Source of the DNA: Candidatus Aegiribacteria sp.
GTDB taxonomy: Bacteria > Fermentibacterota > Fermentibacteria > Fermentibacterales > Fermentibacteraceae
Assembly: GCA_021107345.1 (NCBI GenBank)
Contig: JAIOSX010000073.1
Span: 1-16,373, forward strand
Length of the DNA stretch: 16,373 nucleotides
Direction of reading: 5' to 3'
Of the stretch, positions 14,853 through 16,373 are shown piece by piece (position 1 is the stretch's first letter; the number at the start of each line of letters is the position of its first letter). Below the pieces are notes generated by a model. That model saw nothing but the letters and a program-made list of their open reading frames with translations, ran no database searches and was not told where the DNA came from. The position numbers were made by a program, and so were the translations under genes.

Positions 14853-14881
14853 ATTATAGTATTTTCTTAAGCTGATATCAA
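14853..14881 (-). promoter_or_regulatory. Sigma-70-type promoter of the AT-rich C25 gene
   Basis: On the minus strand TTGATA (14881-14876) is followed after exactly 17 bases by a perfect TATAAT (14858-14853). The ATG is at 14797, so the leader is about 50 bases. It is the best match to a housekeeping promoter in the window. Confidence 0.65.
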
Positions 14882-15021
14882 CTTTTGCGGATGAGCGAAT
14901 CCTCCAATGCTTCTTATCACATGCCTGAAACCTTGATTCCATATCTTTTTTCAGACATTCAGTCGCTCGTGGATATTGCGCTATTTCCAAAAGACCGTGC
15001 CTTATTGAATATTCCTTCTTA

Positions 15022-15050
15022 TTGCAAACGTTAACACATTCTAGTATTGT
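15022..15050 (+). promoter_or_regulatory. Candidate promoter of the first lipoprotein gene
   Basis: TTGCAA (15022-15027) and TATTGT (15045-15050) are 17 bases apart. Transcription would start near 15057, which places the first in-frame ATG (15047) upstream of the RNA start and supports the start at 15080. Confidence 0.5.
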
Positions 15051-15079
15051 ATTATTTACTTGAAAGAGGTAAACTTGGA

Positions 15080-15655
15080 ATGGACATTAATCATTATAAA
15101 TTTCATATAATATTATTGTTTTGTTTAATATCTTCAATTGTAGCATTAGTTGCCTGCAACCCGACAGATTTCACCTCTCCTCCAATTTTTCACAGTCCAG
15201 TGGACGCTGCGTATAAGGCAATAGAGAATTTAAAGGTGTCATATTATTGGAGAGTCATGGATGAATACATGAACTGCTTCAGAAATGATTATGAATTCAA
15301 TTACATTTCAGATAGTGATACTCTCAGCTGGGGCTTCGATACTGAAGAGAGTATTCATATCTCCATGTTCGACCAGGTTCGCAGAATGGATCTTACACTT
15401 TCAGGATCTGAAGAATACCCCTGGAGCGGTGATACAACGGGTTCTACGCTGGTTCTTCCACGGGAATACGACCTGAAGGTTTACATGGTACCTGACTCTG
15501 CGGAATACCGGGCGTTAGGTACCGCGCATTTCATCTGCCGCCAGGATTCCATGGAAGAATGGTATGTATGGCAATGGTGGGATTTTCCCGACACTGGAAA
15601 AGAAGGCTGGGGTGACATAAAGGTTCTCTTCATGACTCCCCCCTCCACTCACTAA
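15080..15655 (+). CDS. Uncharacterised lipoprotein, first of a tandem pair
   Basis: The product from the ATG at 15080 has 191 residues. It starts MDINHYKFHIILLFCL and reaches a lipobox L-V-A-C with C26 as the lipidation site, so it is a membrane-anchored lipoprotein. An upstream in-frame ATG at 15047 would add 11 residues but lies before the predicted transcription start and lacks a ribosome site; AGAGG lies about ten bases before 15080. The mature part contains P-V-D-A-A-Y-K-A-I-E-N-L, an aromatic stretch, DTLSWG, YPWSGDTTG and a Trp-rich end (EEWYVWQWWDFPDTGKEGWGDIK). I do not recognise the family. It resembles small lipoproteins with a C-terminal NTF2-like or lipocalin-like fold only in a general way, so no function is assigned. 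A paralog follows at 15838. The first third is AT-rich, the rest is not. Confidence 0.8.
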   Translation: MDINHYKFHIILLFCLISSIVALVACNPTDFTSPPIFHSPVDAAYKAIENLKVSYYWRVMDEYMNCFRNDYEFNYISDSDTLSWGFDTEESIHISMFDQVRRMDLTLSGSEEYPWSGDTTGSTLVLPREYDLKVYMVPDSAEYRALGTAHFICRQDSMEEWYVWQWWDFPDTGKEGWGDIKVLFMTPPSTH

Positions 15656-15703
15656 CACTGAATAATCTGGTAAGTCTGCAAAGCACCTACATTCAATGTA
15701 TTT

Positions 15704-15717
15704 ATCCTGTACGGGAT
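15704..15717. repeat. GTACGGGA-type palindrome, copy 1
   Basis: ATCCTGTACGGGAT is a 14-base inverted repeat with one mismatched pair (T-G). It shares GTACGGGAT with a second copy 49 bases downstream. Both lie upstream of the second lipoprotein gene. Confidence 0.5.
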
Positions 15718-15753
15718 ATTTGAACCATTTTTTACGATTATATGTAGTATTAT

Positions 15754-15765
15754 TCCCGTACGGGA
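15754..15765. repeat. GTACGGGA-type palindrome, copy 2
   Basis: TCCCGTACGGGA is a perfect 12-base palindrome. With copy 1 at 15704-15717 it forms a spaced pair typical of a dimeric DNA-binding protein with two sites. The palindromes have no loop and no T-run, so a terminator is not likely. Confidence 0.55.
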
Positions 15766-15788
15766 TTACTGTAACTTAAGTGCCGCAT

Positions 15789-15817
15789 GTGACGTCCGGT
15801 CCCCACGAACCTATATT
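15789..15817 (+). promoter_or_regulatory. Candidate promoter of the second lipoprotein gene
   Basis: GTGACG (15789-15794) and TATATT (15812-15817) are 17 bases apart, ahead of AGGTGG and the ATG at 15838. The -35 is imperfect. The same GTGAC/TATATT combination is seen before the peptidase gene at 1366. Confidence 0.35.
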
Positions 15818-15837
15818 TTCTTATTAGGTGGTGAGCA

Positions 15838-16373
15838 ATGAAAATCCTCACAAGTCAATTCAGAAATTGTACGAAACTACTATTACTTATGGTTCTTATC
15901 TTTATATTAATATTAGCCTGCAATCCTGTTGAACAGCCCTATAACCCTGTTAAATACTTTTCTCCCGTTGATATCGTATGGAAAAGCATCGCAAATCTAG
16001 AGCTTTCATATCACTATTTAAACCTCAACGAATATATTCGTTGCTTCAGAAGTGATTTTGAGTTCAACTATAAATCAAACGGAGATACCCTCAGCTGGGG
16101 CTATGATACTGAACAGGAAATCCATCAATTAATGTTTAATCAGGTGGATGAGGTATGGCTTACGGTATTAGGTAATGATCAATACCCATGGAGCGGTGAT
16201 ACTACAGGTGCTACCCTTGTTCTACCTCGAGATTACTATCTCAGAATTTTCATAGACCATGATGACTCAACAGGCACTCCTGCATACGGTACTGCGCATT
16301 TCATCTGCCGCCAGGATTCCATGGAGGAATGGTACATATGGCAATGGTGGGATTTTCCCGACACTGGAAAAGA
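15838..16373 (+). CDS. Uncharacterised lipoprotein, second of the tandem pair (cut by window end)
   Basis: From the ATG at 15838 the frame is open to the window edge (178 codons). It begins MKILTSQFRNCTKLLLLMVL and reaches a lipobox L-I-L-A-C, so it is a lipoprotein. It is a clear paralog of 15080-15655: shared stretches include YFSPVD against FHSPVD, FEFNY, DTLSWG-(F/Y)-DTE, YPWSGDTTG-(S/A)-TLVLPR and GTAHFICRQDSMEEWY. The last 80 bases in the window match the first gene at 77 positions, while the 5' half is much more diverged. AGGTGG about six bases before the ATG supports the start. Function is unknown, as for the first copy. Confidence 0.82.
   Translation, partial: MKILTSQFRNCTKLLLLMVLIFILILACNPVEQPYNPVKYFSPVDIVWKSIANLELSYHYLNLNEYIRCFRSDFEFNYKSNGDTLSWGYDTEQEIHQLMFNQVDEVWLTVLGNDQYPWSGDTTGATLVLPRDYYLRIFIDHDDSTGTPAYGTAHFICRQDSMEEWYIWQWWDFPDTGK

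Noticed and set aside
14730..14990. 86-codon minus-strand frame over the start of the AT-rich C25 gene
   Set aside because: It spans the promoter and overlaps the signal-peptide region in another frame, with no ribosome site.
15047..15079. Upstream ATG for the first lipoprotein
   Set aside because: It would begin before the predicted RNA start, lacks a ribosome site and adds a hydrophilic stretch ahead of the signal; 15080 fits better.
15704..15765. The palindromes as a terminator of the first lipoprotein gene
   Set aside because: They lack loops and a following T-run and begin about 50 bases after the stop; an operator pair is a better reading.
1..16373. CRISPR arrays, tRNA/rRNA genes, insertion sequences, toxin-antitoxin or defence genes
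   Set aside because: I looked for spaced direct repeats, cloverleaf-type sequence, transposase motifs and short coupled gene pairs and saw none that hold up.

Overview
The window looks like a piece of an anaerobic bacterium of the FCB superphylum (Bacteroidetes/Fibrobacteres/Chlorobi and relatives), probably a less-studied candidate phylum. Three reasons support this. At least four coding segments end in a type IX secretion (Por) C-terminal sorting domain. Two are gingipain-type C25 cysteine peptidases, which are common in such genomes. The central operon is rich in iron-sulfur proteins. I cannot assign a phylum from the sequence alone; Fermentibacteria-like lineages are a guess. Ordinary stops (TAG, TAA, TGA) are all used. 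No tRNA, rRNA, CRISPR array or transposase was seen.

Layout. 1-218 (-) is the 5' part of an exported protein running off the window. 581-1213 (-) is a small acidic exported protein with two copies of one domain, followed by a clear terminator at 530-559. 1366-4761 (+) is a large multidomain C25 peptidase with a sorting domain. 4774-5979 (-) is a secreted FG-GAP/VCBS repeat protein with a sorting domain, cut by one in-frame TGA at 5686-5688.

6113-11825 (+) is a tight five-gene operon: DUF362 protein, radical SAM/SPASM-like enzyme, acyl-CoA synthetase beta-like and alpha-like subunits, and an aldo/keto reductase with two [4Fe-4S] sites. The beta-like subunit has an extra C-terminal ferredoxin-like cysteine cluster, and the alpha-like subunit has ATP-citrate-lyase-like features. 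This is the best candidate for an undescribed system: a redox-linked acyl-CoA/carboxylate pathway. Its promoter has a 19-bp spacer filled by a near-perfect dyad, the geometry of MerR-family control.

11822-12457 (-) is a TMEM175-type channel sharing its stop bases with the end of the operon. 12785-14797 (-) is a second, AT-rich C25 peptidase. It is followed, in the same frame after a TAG stop, by a second complete sorting domain (12485-12784) that looks like the remnant of an older gene or a read-through extension. 15080-15655 (+) and 15838-16373 (+, cut by the window end) are tandem paralogous lipoproteins whose 3' parts are almost identical. The spacer between them carries a pair of GTACGGGA-type palindromes.

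How the genes fit together: the flanks serve the cell surface and secretion (T9SS cargo, peptidases, lipoproteins), while the centre is a cytoplasmic, oxygen-sensitive metabolic operon. I see no functional link between the two groups beyond proximity.
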